Shown here piece by piece: positions 11,467-20,639 of a DNA stretch of 64,000 nucleotides. The DNA is taken from contig NZ_CP133838.1 in assembly GCF_031432975.1 (NCBI RefSeq), forward strand, positions 3,844,001 to 3,908,000, read 5' to 3'. Below the pieces are notes generated by a model that saw nothing but the letters and a program-made list of their open reading frames with translations, made no database searches and was not told the DNA's origin. This DNA comes from Buttiauxella selenatireducens (GTDB lineage Bacteria > Pseudomonadota > Gammaproteobacteria > Enterobacterales > Enterobacteriaceae). How positions within the stretch are numbered: position 1 is the stretch's first letter; every line of letters begins with the position of its first letter. A program made the translations under genes and the position numbers.

Positions 11467-12594
11467 ATGGTAAAGCGTTGGCTTGGAGTCTGTGTAGTAG
11501 CTGCATTACTGGCTGGCTGCTCGTCTGATGATGGCGACCAACAGCAAGTGGATCAGCAACCGCAACCGGCTGTATGTAATGGACCGGTTGTTGAAATCAG
11601 CGGCGCAGACCCGCGCTTCGAACCGTTGAATCCTTCGGTAAATCAGGATTACGAAAACAACGGTAAGAGCTACAAAATCGTGCAGAACCCGGCGAATTTC
11701 AGTCAGGCCGGTCTTGCTGCCATTTATGACGCAGAACCGGGTAGTAACCTGACCGCGTCAGGCGAAACGTTTGATCCGTCTGCATTGACCGCTGCACACC
11801 CGACACTCCCGATCCCAAGCTACGCGCGAATCACTAACCTCGCGAATGGCCGTATGGTTGTCGTGCGCATCAATGACCGTGGTCCATATGGCAACGACCG
11901 TGTGATTTCATTGTCTCGCGCCGCAGCAGATCGACTGAACACCTCAAACAATACCAAAGTCCGTATCGACCCGATTCTGGTGGCGCAAGACGGCACCATG
12001 TCCGGCCCTGGTACGGTTTGTACGACGATCGCTAAACAAACTTACGCCCTGCCCGCTCGTCCGGATTTAAACACGGGCATGGGGAGTGCAACTTCTGCTC
12101 CGTCTGATGCCCCTCAGGGTGATGTTCGCGCCATTAGTAACTCCACGCTGCAAAGTGAAGATACAACCGGTGCTCCAATCAACAACAGTGGTTTCCTCGG
12201 CGCTGCAACACCGCTGGCTGCGGGCGTAATTGAGAATGACCAGCCTGACGCTGCCGCAACACAAACTGTGACAGCCACGCCTGTGCAACCAAGCGCGCCT
12301 GTTACCGCGCCGGGTTCAGTTCAGGGCAGCGTACAGTCTGCCGCTCCTGCTGCCACAGCCTCCGGGCATTACGTGGTTCAGGTTGGCGCGGTCAGTGACC
12401 AGACGCGTGCAACGCAATGGCAGCAAAAACTTAGCCAACAATTTGGCGTGCCGGGCAAGGTTTCCAGTAATGGTGCCATGTACCGTGTACAACTTGGGCC
12501 GTTTAGTAGTAAAGGCGAAGCTGCTGCACTACAACAACGCTTGATGAGCGAAGCCCAACAGCAATCTTTCATCACTAACGCACCCGCTATGTAA
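11467..12594 (+). CDS. rlpA: Septal-ring lytic transglycosylase lipoprotein RlpA
   Basis: An outer-membrane lipoprotein with an N-terminal lipobox LLAGC, a double-psi beta-barrel RlpA domain ([35 protein letters not shown]), a Pro/Thr/Ala-rich linker of about 110 residues, and a C-terminal SPOR domain ([11 protein letters not shown]...FITNAPAM) that targets denuded glycan at the septum. I prefer the ATG at 11467, preceded by GAGGTGG, over the one at 11455. In Pseudomonas RlpA is a lytic transglycosylase; activity of enterobacterial RlpA is less clear. It belongs to the mrdAB-rlpA operon. Confidence 0.95.
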   Translation: MVKRWLGVCVVAALLAGCSSDDGDQQQVDQQPQPAVCNGPVVEISGADPRFEPLNPSVNQDYENNGKSYKIVQNPANFSQAGLAAIYDAEPGSNLTASGETFDPSALTAAHPTLPIPSYARITNLANGRMVVVRINDRGPYGNDRVISLSRAAADRLNTSNNTKVRIDPILVAQDGTMSGPGTVCTTIAKQTYALPARPDLNTGMGSATSAPSDAPQGDVRAISNSTLQSEDTTGAPINNSGFLGAATPLAAGVIENDQPDAAATQTVTATPVQPSAPVTAPGSVQGSVQSAAPAATASGHYVVQVGAVSDQTRATQWQQKLSQQFGVPGKVSSNGAMYRVQLGPFSSKGEAAALQQRLMSEAQQQSFITNAPAM

Positions 12595-12604
12595 GTGGTT
12601 GTGT

Positions 12605-12671
12605 CTGGCATCCGTCCTGCGTCAGTTAATGTAAATTTCATTAACAATTGATGCGCAAAGACGGATGCCAG
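12605..12671. repeat. Nested inverted repeat between rlpA and dacA
   Basis: Outer arms CTGGCATCCGTC (12605-12616) and GACGGATGCCAG (12660-12671) are perfect 12-bp complements. Between them GTTAATG (12625-12631) and CATTAAC (12639-12645) form an inner 7-bp hairpin. No long T-run follows, so a simple intrinsic terminator is unlikely. It lies about 70 bp upstream of dacA and just before a TATAGT that could be a -10 element. It may be an attenuator, a processing site or a small mobile remnant; its role is unknown. Confidence 0.6.
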
Positions 12672-12738
12672 CAAAAATCGCTTTTGCTATAGTAAGGCAC
12701 TTTTTTTTATTCCTATCATGGACGTCGTTGTTCTAATC

Positions 12739-13950
12739 ATGAATACAGCCCCTTCTTTTCGTTTTTTTAAACGCCTGGCGCTTAGTACAGCCCTAACTCT
12801 TTCGGCGATGGCTGCTGCACACGCTGACGACCTGAACATTAAAACCATGATCCCAGGCGTTCCGCAGATTGATGCTGAAGCCTACATCCTGATTGATTAC
12901 AACTCCGGGAAAGTTCTGGCTGAATCGAATGCCGATACTCGCCGTGACCCCGCCAGCTTGACCAAAATGATGACCAGCTACGTCATCGGTCAGGCAATGA
13001 AAGCCGGTAAATTTAACGAAAGCTCGATTGTGACTGTTGGACAGGACGCATGGGCTACGGGTAATCCAGTCTTCAAAGGTTCATCTTTGATGTTCCTTAA
13101 GCCGGGTATGCAAGTGCCTGTCTCACAACTGATTCGTGGGATTAACCTGCAATCAGGTAACGATGCTTGTGTTGCTATGGCCGATTTTGTAGCAGGAAGC
13201 CAGGATGCATTCGTCGGTCTGATGAACAGCTATGTTTCAGCTCTGGGCTTGAAGAATACCCATTTCCAGACCGTACACGGCCTCGATGCGGAAGGTCAGT
13301 ACAGCTCTGCGCGTGATATGGCGCTGATTGGTCAGGCGCTGATTCGCGATGTGCCAAACGAATACGCTATCTACAAAGAAAAAGAGTTCACCTTCAACAA
13401 TATCCGCCAGACAAACCGTAACGGCTTGTTGTGGGATACCAGCCTGCAGGTTGATGGCATCAAAACCGGCCATACTGATGCTGCGGGTTATAACCTGGTG
13501 GCTTCAGCAACCGAAGGCCAGATGCGCCTGATTTCCGCAGTACTCGGCGGTCGCACCTATAAAGGTCGCGAAACTGAAAGTAAGAAACTGCTGACCTGGG
13601 GCTTCCGCTTCTTTGAAACTGTTTCTCCACTGAAAGCAGGTAAAGAATTTGCCTCTGAGCCAGCCTGGTTTGGCGACAATGACCGCGCATCATTGGGCGT
13701 TGATAAAGACGTTTACCTGACGATCCCACGTGGCCGCATGAAAGACTTGAAAGCCAGTTATGTGCTTAACACCACCGAACTGCACGCGCCACTGCAAAAA
13801 AATCAGGTTGTTGGGACCATCAACTTCCAACTGGATGGCAAAACTATCGAACAGCGTCCTTTAGTGGTGCTGCAGGAAATGCCGGAAGGTAACTTCTTCA
13901 GTCGTATCATTGATTACATCAAACTGATGTTCCACCATTGGTTTGGTTAA
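12739..13950 (+). CDS. dacA: D-alanyl-D-alanine carboxypeptidase PBP5
   Basis: The main low-molecular-mass PBP; it trims the terminal D-Ala of pentapeptides at the outer face of the inner membrane. From the ATG at 12739 it has 403 residues, the E. coli length. A signal peptide ends AAAHA. The catalytic serine is S73 in SLTK (S44 of the mature protein), followed by SGN (QSGNDAC) and KTG (DGIKTGHTD). The C-terminus [15 protein letters not shown] is the amphipathic membrane-anchoring helix. Upstream in-frame codons to 12718 do not resemble a signal peptide. Confidence 0.99.
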   Translation: MNTAPSFRFFKRLALSTALTLSAMAAAHADDLNIKTMIPGVPQIDAEAYILIDYNSGKVLAESNADTRRDPASLTKMMTSYVIGQAMKAGKFNESSIVTVGQDAWATGNPVFKGSSLMFLKPGMQVPVSQLIRGINLQSGNDACVAMADFVAGSQDAFVGLMNSYVSALGLKNTHFQTVHGLDAEGQYSSARDMALIGQALIRDVPNEYAIYKEKEFTFNNIRQTNRNGLLWDTSLQVDGIKTGHTDAAGYNLVASATEGQMRLISAVLGGRTYKGRETESKKLLTWGFRFFETVSPLKAGKEFASEPAWFGDNDRASLGVDKDVYLTIPRGRMKDLKASYVLNTTELHAPLQKNQVVGTINFQLDGKTIEQRPLVVLQEMPEGNFFSRIIDYIKLMFHHWFG

Positions 13951-14003
13951 TAATTGAACACTTGAAAGTGTAGAAGTCATCCCCATATACTATGAATCAA
14001 AGC

Positions 14004-14028
14004 AACTCCCGCCCTGCTGGCGGGAGTT
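14004..14028 (+). terminator. Rho-independent terminator after dacA
   Basis: AACTCCCGCC and GGCGGGAGTT form a perfect 10-bp stem with a 5-nt loop, followed by ATCATTTTT. It lies between dacA and ybeD. Confidence 0.85.
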
Positions 14029-14060
14029 ATCATTTTTAATGCCGTAACGCTGGAGCTACC

Positions 14061-14324
14061 ATGAAAACCAATCTGAAAGAATTGCTCGAATTCCCGACCT
14101 CCTTTACTTATAAAGTGATGGGTCTGGCGAAACCTGAGCTGGTTGATTTGGTCGTTGAGGTGGTGCAGCGCCACGCACCTGGTGACTACACCCCACAGGT
14201 TAAACCGAGCAGCAAAGGTAATTACCACTCTGTCTCGATTACCATTAATGCGACCCACATTGAGCAAGTTGAAACCCTGTACGAAGAACTGGGCAATATC
14301 GAAATCGTTCGTATGGTGTTGTAA
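14061..14324 (+). CDS. ybeD: YbeD (UPF0250/DUF493) family protein
   Basis: A small cytoplasmic protein of 87 residues, the E. coli length, with an ACT-like ferredoxin fold in the family structure. [20 protein letters not shown] at the start and the [18 protein letters not shown] region are nearly identical to E. coli YbeD. It lies just upstream of lipB, and this linkage is conserved. No reaction has been assigned; a regulatory role in lipoate metabolism is sometimes suggested from position only. Confidence 0.95.
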   Translation: MKTNLKELLEFPTSFTYKVMGLAKPELVDLVVEVVQRHAPGDYTPQVKPSSKGNYHSVSITINATHIEQVETLYEELGNIEIVRMVL

Positions 14325-14330
14325 TCTGCG

Positions 14331-14348
14331 CCCGGCCTTCTGGCCGGG
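14331..14348 (+). terminator. Hairpin terminator after ybeD
   Basis: CCCGGCC and GGCCGGG form a 7-bp G+C stem with a TTCT loop directly after the ybeD stop. The T-tract is weak and interrupted (ACTGCCTTTTC), so some transcripts may read through into lipB. Confidence 0.6.
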
Positions 14349-14408
14349 TACTGCCTTTTCTCGCTGTGATATACTCCTTCCACTTTTCAACCTGCCGGAG
14401 ACGATGTT

Positions 14409-15050
14409 TTGTCTCAAGATACTATTCAAATCCGTCAACTTGGCCTGCAGCCTTACGAACCGATTTCGCAGGCAATGCATGACTTCACAGATACCCGAGA
14501 TGAAACCACTGCCGATGAAATTTGGCTGGTAGAACACGAGCGCGTATTTACACAGGGCCAGGCAGGAAAAGCTGAACACGTACTGGTTCCCGGCGATATC
14601 CCTGTCATCCAAAGCGATCGCGGTGGCCAGGTGACCTATCACGGCCCGGGTCAGCAAGTTATGTACGTGCTGCTTAATCTGAAGCGTCGCAAATTGGGCG
14701 TTCGAGAACTGGTCACAATCCTTGAGCAGACCGTGGTTAACACGCTCGCAGAATTGGGAATAGAAGCCTATCCCCGCGCCGACGCGCCAGGTGTCTATGT
14801 TGATGGGCGTAAAATTTGCTCTCTTGGCCTGCGCATCCGCAAGGGATGTTCCTTTCACGGGTTAGCATTGAATATTGATATGGATCTCAGCCCATTTTTA
14901 CGCATCAATCCTTGCGGTTACGCCGGGCTGGAAATGACTCAGGTGAGTTCACTGCGACCAGGCGTATTGCTTGAAGATGTTCAACCTTTGCTCATCAATA
15001 ACTTTATTACATTACTCAATAACCCATCAGTTAAATATATAACCGAATAA
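14409..15050 (+). CDS. lipB: Octanoyl-[ACP]:protein N-octanoyltransferase
   Basis: Moves octanoyl from acyl carrier protein to the lipoyl domains of 2-oxoacid dehydrogenases and GcvH, the first step of lipoate synthesis. It is 213 residues from TTG 14409, matching the E. coli length and its rare start; the GGAG about 10 bp upstream supports this. Catalytic K135 (GRKICSLG) and C169 (INPCGYAG) are both present, as is [12 protein letters not shown] at 71-82. LipA, which adds sulfur in the next step, is encoded 1.5 kb downstream. Confidence 0.98.
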   Translation: MSQDTIQIRQLGLQPYEPISQAMHDFTDTRDETTADEIWLVEHERVFTQGQAGKAEHVLVPGDIPVIQSDRGGQVTYHGPGQQVMYVLLNLKRRKLGVRELVTILEQTVVNTLAELGIEAYPRADAPGVYVDGRKICSLGLRIRKGCSFHGLALNIDMDLSPFLRINPCGYAGLEMTQVSSLRPGVLLEDVQPLLINNFITLLNNPSVKYITE

Positions 15051-15373
15051 TATTACCTGTTTCTATAACTGCACCTCTAACGGTGCGGTTATAAAATAAT
15101 ATATTATTCAGCAGCACTTTACTTTATGGTAAGTTTTGTATAATTTCCCTTGGTTAAATACATGTCCCCTTGCCATATTCATTCAGGAAGGTACCCTCCA
15201 CGCTCAATAATAATGACTTAAACATTTACGCACTGAATAATTAAGTCTCTTCATCACCTCTGCAATATTGTTAGTAATAACTAAATATATAGTTTAGCCA
15301 TAATTAAAATATAATTATTGAATTATACAATTTGAATGTATTTCAGCATGGTTACACCAAGGAGAAAGGTTTC
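15051..15373. other. A+T-rich intergenic region, lipB to ybeF
   Basis: About 320 bp without a gene. Just after lipB, GCACC and GGTGC (15071-15086) form a short hairpin that may end lipB transcription. The rest is A+T-rich (ATATATTATT, ATAATTAAAATATAATTATTG) and presumably holds the ybeF promoter. I see no other structured element. Confidence 0.55.
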
Positions 15374-16294
15374 ATGGAAAGAGATGAGAAAAATCATTAT
15401 CCAACGTTCAAGGCATTACGCGGTATCGACCTTAACTTATTAACCGTTTTCGAAGCAGTCTACATACATAAAGGGATCGTCAATGCGGCGAAGGTGTTAA
15501 ATCTAACGCCTTCAGCGATTAGTCAGTCCATACAAAAATTGAGGGCAACTTTTCCTGACCCACTGTTTATCCGTAAGGGGCAAGGTGTCACACCGACCGC
15601 CTACGCCGCACATTTGCATGAGTATATTAGCCAGGGACTTGAGTCAATTCTGTGCGCGTTAGATGTCAATAATAACTATGATAAAGAGCGTATTATTACC
15701 GTTGCGAGCGCTCCCTCCTCGGGCGCATTATTGATGCCACGAATCTATTCAGTGATTCAGAAAGTAAATCCAAAATTATCTGTTCGGAATGTGCCAATAG
15801 CTGAGAATCAGCTATCACAATTCCAGGCTGATATTGCGCTCGATACCCGTCCTCATCATGGCCCCGGAATCAGTAGCTACAAACTGTATGATGACCACCT
15901 TGTCGCGGTATGCCGTCATGACCATCCGAATGCAGAATTAATTCTCTCCGCTAATAACCATGAGATGAATTATACCTTTTTGATTATGCAGGATGATCTG
16001 GTGGTCGATACTCGCCAATTGATTAACGAGATCTTGCCTAACCGCCAGGTCAGGTTCAGCAGCTATAACTTTTTAGCTATCGCTTCAATGCTTAGCAACA
16101 GCGACCTGATTGGCTTTATGCCATACAAAATATTTGAAATGTTTTCAGGCCCTTTCCAACTTAAAACAGTGGAGCGTGAGAAGTTTTCAACTGTCTCGCT
16201 TGCCACCACCATGCATTTCAACAAACTCAGCACCCGCGATCCAATATTGCAAGAAGTCATCGAGGCCATCATCCACGAATTTGAAGAAGTGTAG
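15374..16294 (+). CDS. ybeF: LysR-family regulator YbeF
   Basis: A LysR-type transcription factor of 306 residues. The ATG at 15374 follows AAGGAGAAAG, a much better site than the upstream frame start at 15332. The N-terminal winged helix-turn-helix is clear (LRGIDLNLLTVFEAVYIHKG, NAAKVLNLTPSAISQSI) and is close to E. coli YbeF. The C-terminal effector-binding half has diverged more. It has the same place between lipB and lipA as in E. coli. Target genes and ligand are unknown; control of the neighbouring lipoate genes is only a guess. Confidence 0.9.
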   Translation: MERDEKNHYPTFKALRGIDLNLLTVFEAVYIHKGIVNAAKVLNLTPSAISQSIQKLRATFPDPLFIRKGQGVTPTAYAAHLHEYISQGLESILCALDVNNNYDKERIITVASAPSSGALLMPRIYSVIQKVNPKLSVRNVPIAENQLSQFQADIALDTRPHHGPGISSYKLYDDHLVAVCRHDHPNAELILSANNHEMNYTFLIMQDDLVVDTRQLINEILPNRQVRFSSYNFLAIASMLSNSDLIGFMPYKIFEMFSGPFQLKTVEREKFSTVSLATTMHFNKLSTRDPILQEVIEAIIHEFEEV

Positions 16295-16299
16295 TCATT

Positions 16300-16329
16300 T
16301 CGACCTCGCAGCGCTCGCTACGAGGTCGA
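16300..16329 (+). terminator. Hairpin after ybeF
   Basis: TCGACCTCG and CGAGGTCGA form a perfect 9-bp stem 6 bp after the ybeF stop. Only TTTG follows, so termination is probable rather than certain. Confidence 0.55.
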
Positions 16330-16493
16330 TTTGCCAATTGTTAACGTAGCAAACCGCACAAACCAACAACTCATTTACAATTCTTTCCCTGTTTTACTGC
16401 TCTGTCAGGCAGATTTATCCCCTTCACTGATGGTATACTTCGCGCGTTATTAAAAAATAGTTGATAAATAAAACATTCTATTAGCCTGAATTC

Positions 16494-16573
16494 GTTATAC
16501 CCAAGTGACTTCAAGAACCAGGTAGGCGGCAAACGTGAGCAGCCCCCTGCTTCCTGAAGAACGACGGGTATAT
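16494..16573. repeat. Short ERIC-like element in the lipA leader
   Basis: The 80-bp element starts GTTATACCC and ends GGGTATA, with inner TGACTTCAAG and CTTCCTGAAG and a GGCGGCAA block. These are the ends of the ERIC family without most of the core palindrome. It ends about 23 bp before the lipA ATG, so it should lie in the lipA 5' leader and could fold in the mRNA. A related short element is at 48534-48622 and full-length ERICs are at 27652 and 51919. Confidence 0.7.
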
Positions 16574-16595
16574 CAGCAACTGGAACACGTACGAT

Positions 16596-17561
16596 ATGAG
16601 TAAACCCATTGTAATGGAACGCGGCGTCAAGTACCGCGACGCCGATAAGATGGCTCTGATCCCGGTTAAAAACGTGGTGACCGAGCGCCAGGAGCTGTTA
16701 AGAAAGCCGGAATGGATGAAGATCAAACTTCCATCTGATTCGACCCGAATTCAGGGTATCAAAGCGGCAATGCGCAAAAATGGTCTGCACTCTGTGTGTG
16801 AAGAAGCTTCCTGTCCTAACCTGGCAGAATGTTTCAACCACGGAACGGCAACCTTTATGATCCTTGGCGCAATTTGTACTCGCCGCTGCCCGTTCTGTGA
16901 TGTTGCTCATGGCCGCCCTGTCGCGCCAGACACCAATGAACCGGCTAAACTGGCACAAACCATCGCTGACATGGCGTTGCGCTATGTGGTTATCACGTCT
17001 GTTGACCGAGACGATCTCCGTGATGGTGGTGCTCAGCATTTCGCTGATTGCATCAGCGCTATTCGCGAGAAGAACCCAACGATCAAAATTGAAACGTTGG
17101 TGCCAGATTTCCGTGGACGTATGGACAAGGCTTTAGAGATCCTTACCGCCACGCCACCAGATGTGTTCAACCACAACCTGGAAAACGTTCCGCGCATTTA
17201 TCGTAAGGTTCGCCCAGGCGCTGACTACAATTGGTCACTGAAACTGCTGGAGCGTTTTAAAGAAGCGCACCCAGACATCCCGACCAAGTCAGGTTTGATG
17301 GTAGGTTTAGGTGAAACGAACGAAGAAATTGTGGAAGTTATGCGCGATCTTCGCCGCCACGGCGTCACAATGCTGACCCTGGGCCAGTATTTGCAGCCGA
17401 GCCGTCATCACTTGCCGGTGCAGCGTTATGTCAGTCCAGATGAGTTCGAAGAGATGAAAGCAGAAGCGCTGGCGATGGGCTTTACCCATGCAGCTTGCGG
17501 CCCGTTTGTTCGTTCTTCATACCATGCGGATCTGCAAGCCAAAGGCATGGAAGTCAAATAA
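16596..17561 (+). CDS. lipA: Lipoyl synthase
   Basis: A radical-SAM enzyme that inserts two sulfurs into octanoyl-protein to give lipoyl-protein; 321 residues, the E. coli length. The auxiliary cluster ligands are C68, C73 and C79, and the radical-SAM cluster ligands C94, C98 and C101 (CTRRCPFC). The C-terminal RSSYHAD carries the serine ligand of the auxiliary cluster. It is the partner of LipB. It is convergent with tatE and separated from it by a two-way terminator. Confidence 0.99.
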   Translation: MSKPIVMERGVKYRDADKMALIPVKNVVTERQELLRKPEWMKIKLPSDSTRIQGIKAAMRKNGLHSVCEEASCPNLAECFNHGTATFMILGAICTRRCPFCDVAHGRPVAPDTNEPAKLAQTIADMALRYVVITSVDRDDLRDGGAQHFADCISAIREKNPTIKIETLVPDFRGRMDKALEILTATPPDVFNHNLENVPRIYRKVRPGADYNWSLKLLERFKEAHPDIPTKSGLMVGLGETNEEIVEVMRDLRRHGVTMLTLGQYLQPSRHHLPVQRYVSPDEFEEMKAEALAMGFTHAACGPFVRSSYHADLQAKGMEVK

Positions 17562-17605
17562 CGATGTAACAAATTGTTACTTTTGATTTGTGCTACAGGC
17601 AAAAA

Positions 17606-17630
17606 AAACCGGCTCATTAAAGGCCGGTTT
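17606..17630. terminator. Bidirectional terminator between lipA and tatE
   Basis: AAACCGGC and GCCGGTTT form a stem flanked by an A-run on the left and a T8 run on the right, so it can terminate both lipA (rightward) and tatE (leftward). Confidence 0.9.
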
Positions 17631-17661
17631 TTTTTATTGCTCGTCGAAAGCTGAGACGCAA

Positions 17662-17865
17662 TCAGTCTTTGTGCGTAATACGGTCAGTTGTTTCATCCGT
17701 ATTGTTGACAGACTTCGCGCTGGTCTCGTCGTCACTCATGGCTTTCTTGAAGCCTTTGATTGCTGAGCCGAGGTCGCCGCCGAGTGTGCGCAACTTCTTG
17801 GTGCCAAATAATAAAACAATCAGCACACCGACTACCAACAACTTTGTAATACTAATCTCACCCAT
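17662..17865 (-). CDS. tatE: Sec-independent translocase subunit TatE
   Basis: A TatA-family protein of 67 residues, the E. coli length. It has one N-terminal membrane helix ([16 protein letters not shown]) and an amphipathic helix ([20 protein letters not shown]), then a charged tail. It acts with TatBC to export folded proteins across the inner membrane. It is convergent with lipA, as in E. coli. Confidence 0.97.
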   Translation of the reverse strand: MGEISITKLLVVGVLIVLLFGTKKLRTLGGDLGSAIKGFKKAMSDDETSAKSVNNTDETTDRITHKD

Positions 17866-17993
17866 AGCAACCTTCTATAATCATGCGTGCCGTGAATACG
17901 GCGAATAATACACTGAGACAATTAACGGTCATTTTCACTTGCGATACAATAGCAACCTGTAACAAGTTGAATCAAGTGATGCTCAAAAATTAA

Positions 17994-18782
17994 TCACAGC
18001 AATTGTGGTGAAGCGAAACGCCGGTTTTTCAGTACCGGTAGCATCGCTCGTACATCAGCAAGGTGCTGGCTTTCCAGTTCAGCGTAGATCAGTGCCGGGC
18101 GCTGATTTGCCGCCGCAACAACAACACCCAGCGGATCAACAACCTGGCTGTGACCAATATTTTTATTACCGCACTCACCGGCAGCCACAACATAACTGGT
18201 GGTATCGAGTGCTCGAGCGGCCAGAAGAGTGGCCCAGTGCATTTCTTTATTGGGACCGCGCAGCCAGGCCGCTGGCAGGACTAAAACGTCTGCACCTGCT
18301 AAAGCCAGACTTAACGCCATTTCTGGAAAACGCACATCGTAACAGGTCATCAATCCGACTTTAAAGCCCGCAACATCAATCAAAGGCGGCATACTTTCTC
18401 CCGCATCAACCAGCCGGGATTCCTGTACGTTAAACGCATCATAAAGATGGAGCTTCTGATAACGGGCAATGACCTCACCATCACGGATAGCCAGCAAGGT
18501 ATTGGCCGCCCGTCCAGGTGTGGTTTTGATATGCAGTGTCAGGATCGTAGTCATTTGATCATGGCGGCTCTGTTCGCAAAGCGGCGCGATAAACGCTTCA
18601 TTCACCGTTTGTGCCGATTTTACCGACAAATCCGGATCGTTATCGTCACGCGCCAACACCGCCTCGGGTAGTACCAGCAAATGCGCTCCTGCGTTTTTGG
18701 CCCGCTCCATAAGCCCGATACAGGTCTGTACGTTTTCCTGCCAGTCCTTACTCACCGCAAACTGCCCTACTGCAACTTTCAT
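17994..18782 (-). CDS. ybeM: Nitrilase-family deaminated-glutathione amidase
   Basis: A carbon-nitrogen hydrolase of 262 residues. The Glu-Lys-Cys catalytic triad is E40 (VLPEAV), K110 (RYQKLHLYD) and C147 ([10 protein letters not shown]). Bacterial YbeM/Nit1 proteins hydrolyse deaminated glutathione as metabolite repair. The E. coli K-12 copy is known to be truncated; this one is full length, so the activity is probably kept. It is a single gene, divergent from crcB. Confidence 0.92.
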   Translation of the reverse strand: MKVAVGQFAVSKDWQENVQTCIGLMERAKNAGAHLLVLPEAVLARDDNDPDLSVKSAQTVNEAFIAPLCEQSRHDQMTTILTLHIKTTPGRAANTLLAIRDGEVIARYQKLHLYDAFNVQESRLVDAGESMPPLIDVAGFKVGLMTCYDVRFPEMALSLALAGADVLVLPAAWLRGPNKEMHWATLLAARALDTTSYVVAAGECGNKNIGHSQVVDPLGVVVAAANQRPALIYAELESQHLADVRAMLPVLKNRRFASPQLL

Positions 18783-18889
18783 TGTAGTTTCCCAAAAGGT
18801 CGCGAATATTTTTAGTATACCCGGTGTGAAACGCCCCGTGCTGACGTTACACTCATTCTCTTTCGCATTATAAAGAACAGGAAAATATC

Positions 18890-19273
18890 GTGTTGCAGAT
18901 GCTATTAGCCGTGTTTATTGGCGGCGGAACGGGGAGCGTTGCGCGCTGGTTGCTCAGTATGAAACTCAATTCCGTGCATGGTGCCATTCCTGTGGGGACG
19001 TTGACTGCAAACCTGGTAGGCGCGTTTATTATCGGTCTGGGTCTGGCGCTGTTCACCAAAATGACACATCTTGATCCCGTCTGGAAATTGCTGATAACCA
19101 CTGGTTTTTGCGGCGGCCTGACAACGTTTTCGACCTTTTCGGCAGAAGTCGTGTTCCTGCTTCAGGATGGGCGTCTGGCATGGGCGGGATTAAACATGCT
19201 ATTGAACCTCGCAGGCTCACTGATTATGACCGCCATCGCATTTTGGTTAGTTTCTTCGGCATACGGCCACTGA
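18890..19273 (+). CDS. crcB: Fluoride exporter CrcB/FluC
   Basis: A dual-topology, four-helix membrane protein of 127 residues that exports fluoride as a dimer. The family motifs [10 protein letters not shown] and [17 protein letters not shown] (the Phe box and Na+ site region) are present. The start is GTG at 18890 after an AGGAAA element, which gives the E. coli length; an ATG at 18899 is possible. No fluoride riboswitch consensus was found in the 107 bp upstream. Confidence 0.95.
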   Translation: MLQMLLAVFIGGGTGSVARWLLSMKLNSVHGAIPVGTLTANLVGAFIIGLGLALFTKMTHLDPVWKLLITTGFCGGLTTFSTFSAEVVFLLQDGRLAWAGLNMLLNLAGSLIMTAIAFWLVSSAYGH

Positions 19274-19343
19274 TCCGCAACGCGTTAAGGTTAGCTTAAT
19301 TTTTGTCTGCCACTCTGTTTGAAAAATAGCGTGAGACAAAACG

Positions 19344-19430
19344 ATGAAAGAACGTGTTGCTGAGTGGACAGCGGTGCTGGTAAGCACGCTGATTGTGGTG
19401 TGCTTCGTAAAAATTTACTTATTTTCCTGA
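19344..19430 (+). CDS. Candidate 28-residue membrane peptide
   Basis: ATG to TGA encodes 28 residues: a charged start MKERVAEWT, then a hydrophobic run AVLVSTLIVVCFVKIYLFS that would fit one membrane helix. A weak GAGAC site is about 8 bp upstream. It is followed 10 bp later by the cspE/crcB terminator, as expected for the last gene of a crcB transcript. The composition looks like enterobacterial single-helix small proteins, but I do not recognise a named family. Confidence 0.5.
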   Translation: MKERVAEWTAVLVSTLIVVCFVKIYLFS

Positions 19431-19440
19431 ATTTAAAGCA

Positions 19441-19467
19441 AAAAAAACCCGCCTTGGCGGGTTTTTA
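19441..19467. terminator. Bidirectional terminator before cspE
   Basis: ACCCGCC and GGCGGGT form a stem with an A-run on the left and T5 on the right. It can terminate leftward cspE and rightward crcB transcription. Confidence 0.88.
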
Positions 19468-19485
19468 TATTCTACTGGTAATGAC

Positions 19486-19695
19486 TTAGATAGGCATTAC
19501 GTTTGCAGCAGATGGGCCTTTGGCACCGTTAGTGATTTCAAACTCAACGCGCTGACCTTCAGCCAGGGTTTTGAAACCATTGCTCTGGATTGCAGAGAAG
19601 TGTACGAACACGTCTTTGCTACCATCTTCCGGAGTAATGAAGCCAAAGCCTTTTGACTCGTTAAACCACTTAACGTTACCTTTAATCTTAGACAT
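19486..19695 (-). CDS. cspE: Cold-shock-like RNA chaperone CspE
   Basis: A single cold-shock domain of 69 residues, nearly identical to E. coli CspE. RNP1 is KGFGFITP and RNP2 is VFVHFSAI. It melts RNA secondary structure and antiterminates; it is constitutively expressed in E. coli. The ATG is preceded by AAGGTAA. Confidence 0.98.
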   Translation of the reverse strand: MSKIKGNVKWFNESKGFGFITPEDGSKDVFVHFSAIQSNGFKTLAEGQRVEFEITNGAKGPSAANVMPI

Positions 19696-19895
19696 CTAAA
19701 TTACCTTTACATGAAAAACGACACAAATGCTGTGTCGAACACCAGTACACCAATTGTGATGGATTTTGTCCAGCCTAGAATTGCTAAAAAGTGAGAAAAT
19801 TTGCTACCTCTTTTAAAAAATGTGCAGCAGCCCGTATTTTCAAACATCAGTTAGCAAACATCTCGGTTTGGATTGATTCCGGCTTGTGCAGAAAA

Positions 19896-20483
19896 TCAGA
19901 ATTGGAAGCGTAGCCAGGCGAAGTAAACGTTACCGTTGTTGTAAGTTCCGGGGATATAGGTCATCTGGAAGGTCGCCGGGCCATATCCGACCGATGCCAA
20001 AGGCAAAATTACCGGAATAGGTATGTAGTTCCAGTTGTCGCGCGCCGTGGCTCCCAGCGTATAACCCAGCCCGAGGTGGAAGTTGTCATCCGTTAACGGT
20101 CGCCAGATTTTTTCCCAGCCGTATCCCCCAATCGGTTCCCATTTATTAAAGGAATCTTTAAACACCATCAGATACAAACCATGCCAGTTCCCACTGTCAT
20201 CCCAGCGGGTCTGCCCAAACCCAATGCCCCATGGCCTTTCGTTATACCGGTCTGTTTTTTCTTTATCGTAGGCGAAGCGGGCATGCCAGGTGATCGCCGG
20301 AACATATAAGTCATAATGTTGCGGTTCATTCCAGGTTTGTGAAACATTGTCAGACAAGGTATTCCAGGCGTCACTCAATACCCCATTTTGATTAGCCATC
20401 GCAGCAGGCGCAATCATTATGGGTGAGATGAAAATAATAAACGAAAAGATAATTTTATTTGCTAGTGACACATTGATTTCCAT
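19896..20483 (-). CDS. pagP: Lipid A palmitoyltransferase PagP
   Basis: An outer-membrane beta-barrel enzyme that transfers palmitate from phospholipid to lipid A, giving resistance to cationic peptides. From the ATG at 20483 it has 195 residues including the signal peptide (E. coli 186). The catalytic histidine region [20 protein letters not shown], the Asp-Ser pair in FKDSFNKW, and the C-terminal strand FAWLRFQF ending in Phe are conserved. The N-terminal stretch is A+T-rich and diverges from E. coli, so the exact start is uncertain. PhoPQ control is known in relatives; no PhoP box was identified here. Confidence 0.94.
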   Translation of the reverse strand: MEINVSLANKIIFSFIIFISPIMIAPAAMANQNGVLSDAWNTLSDNVSQTWNEPQHYDLYVPAITWHARFAYDKEKTDRYNERPWGIGFGQTRWDDSGNWHGLYLMVFKDSFNKWEPIGGYGWEKIWRPLTDDNFHLGLGYTLGATARDNWNYIPIPVILPLASVGYGPATFQMTYIPGTYNNGNVYFAWLRFQF

Positions 20484-20591
20484 TTCTAAATACAAAGTAC
20501 AACTTAACAAATTGTATATTAACCAAACCTAAATAAGCGCCTGGTAAAATCCTAAACATGCCCTCTTTTGCTTATGATTAAGGCAAAAAAA

Positions 20592-20631
20592 TGCCCCAAT
20601 CATTTTCAGAAAATCAAAAATGACTGGGGCA
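20592..20631 (-). terminator. Terminator of the copper efflux operon
   Basis: TGCCCCA-at-CATTTT pairs with AAAATG-ac-TGGGGCA. In the leftward direction the stem is followed by a T7 run. It lies right after the cusA-like stop and insulates pagP. Confidence 0.9.
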
Positions 20632-20639
20632 AGCTTCTC

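Noticed and set aside
18783-18889. Possible fluoride riboswitch upstream of crcB
   Set aside because: The conserved pseudoknot blocks of the crcB motif were not found in the 107 bp before the start.
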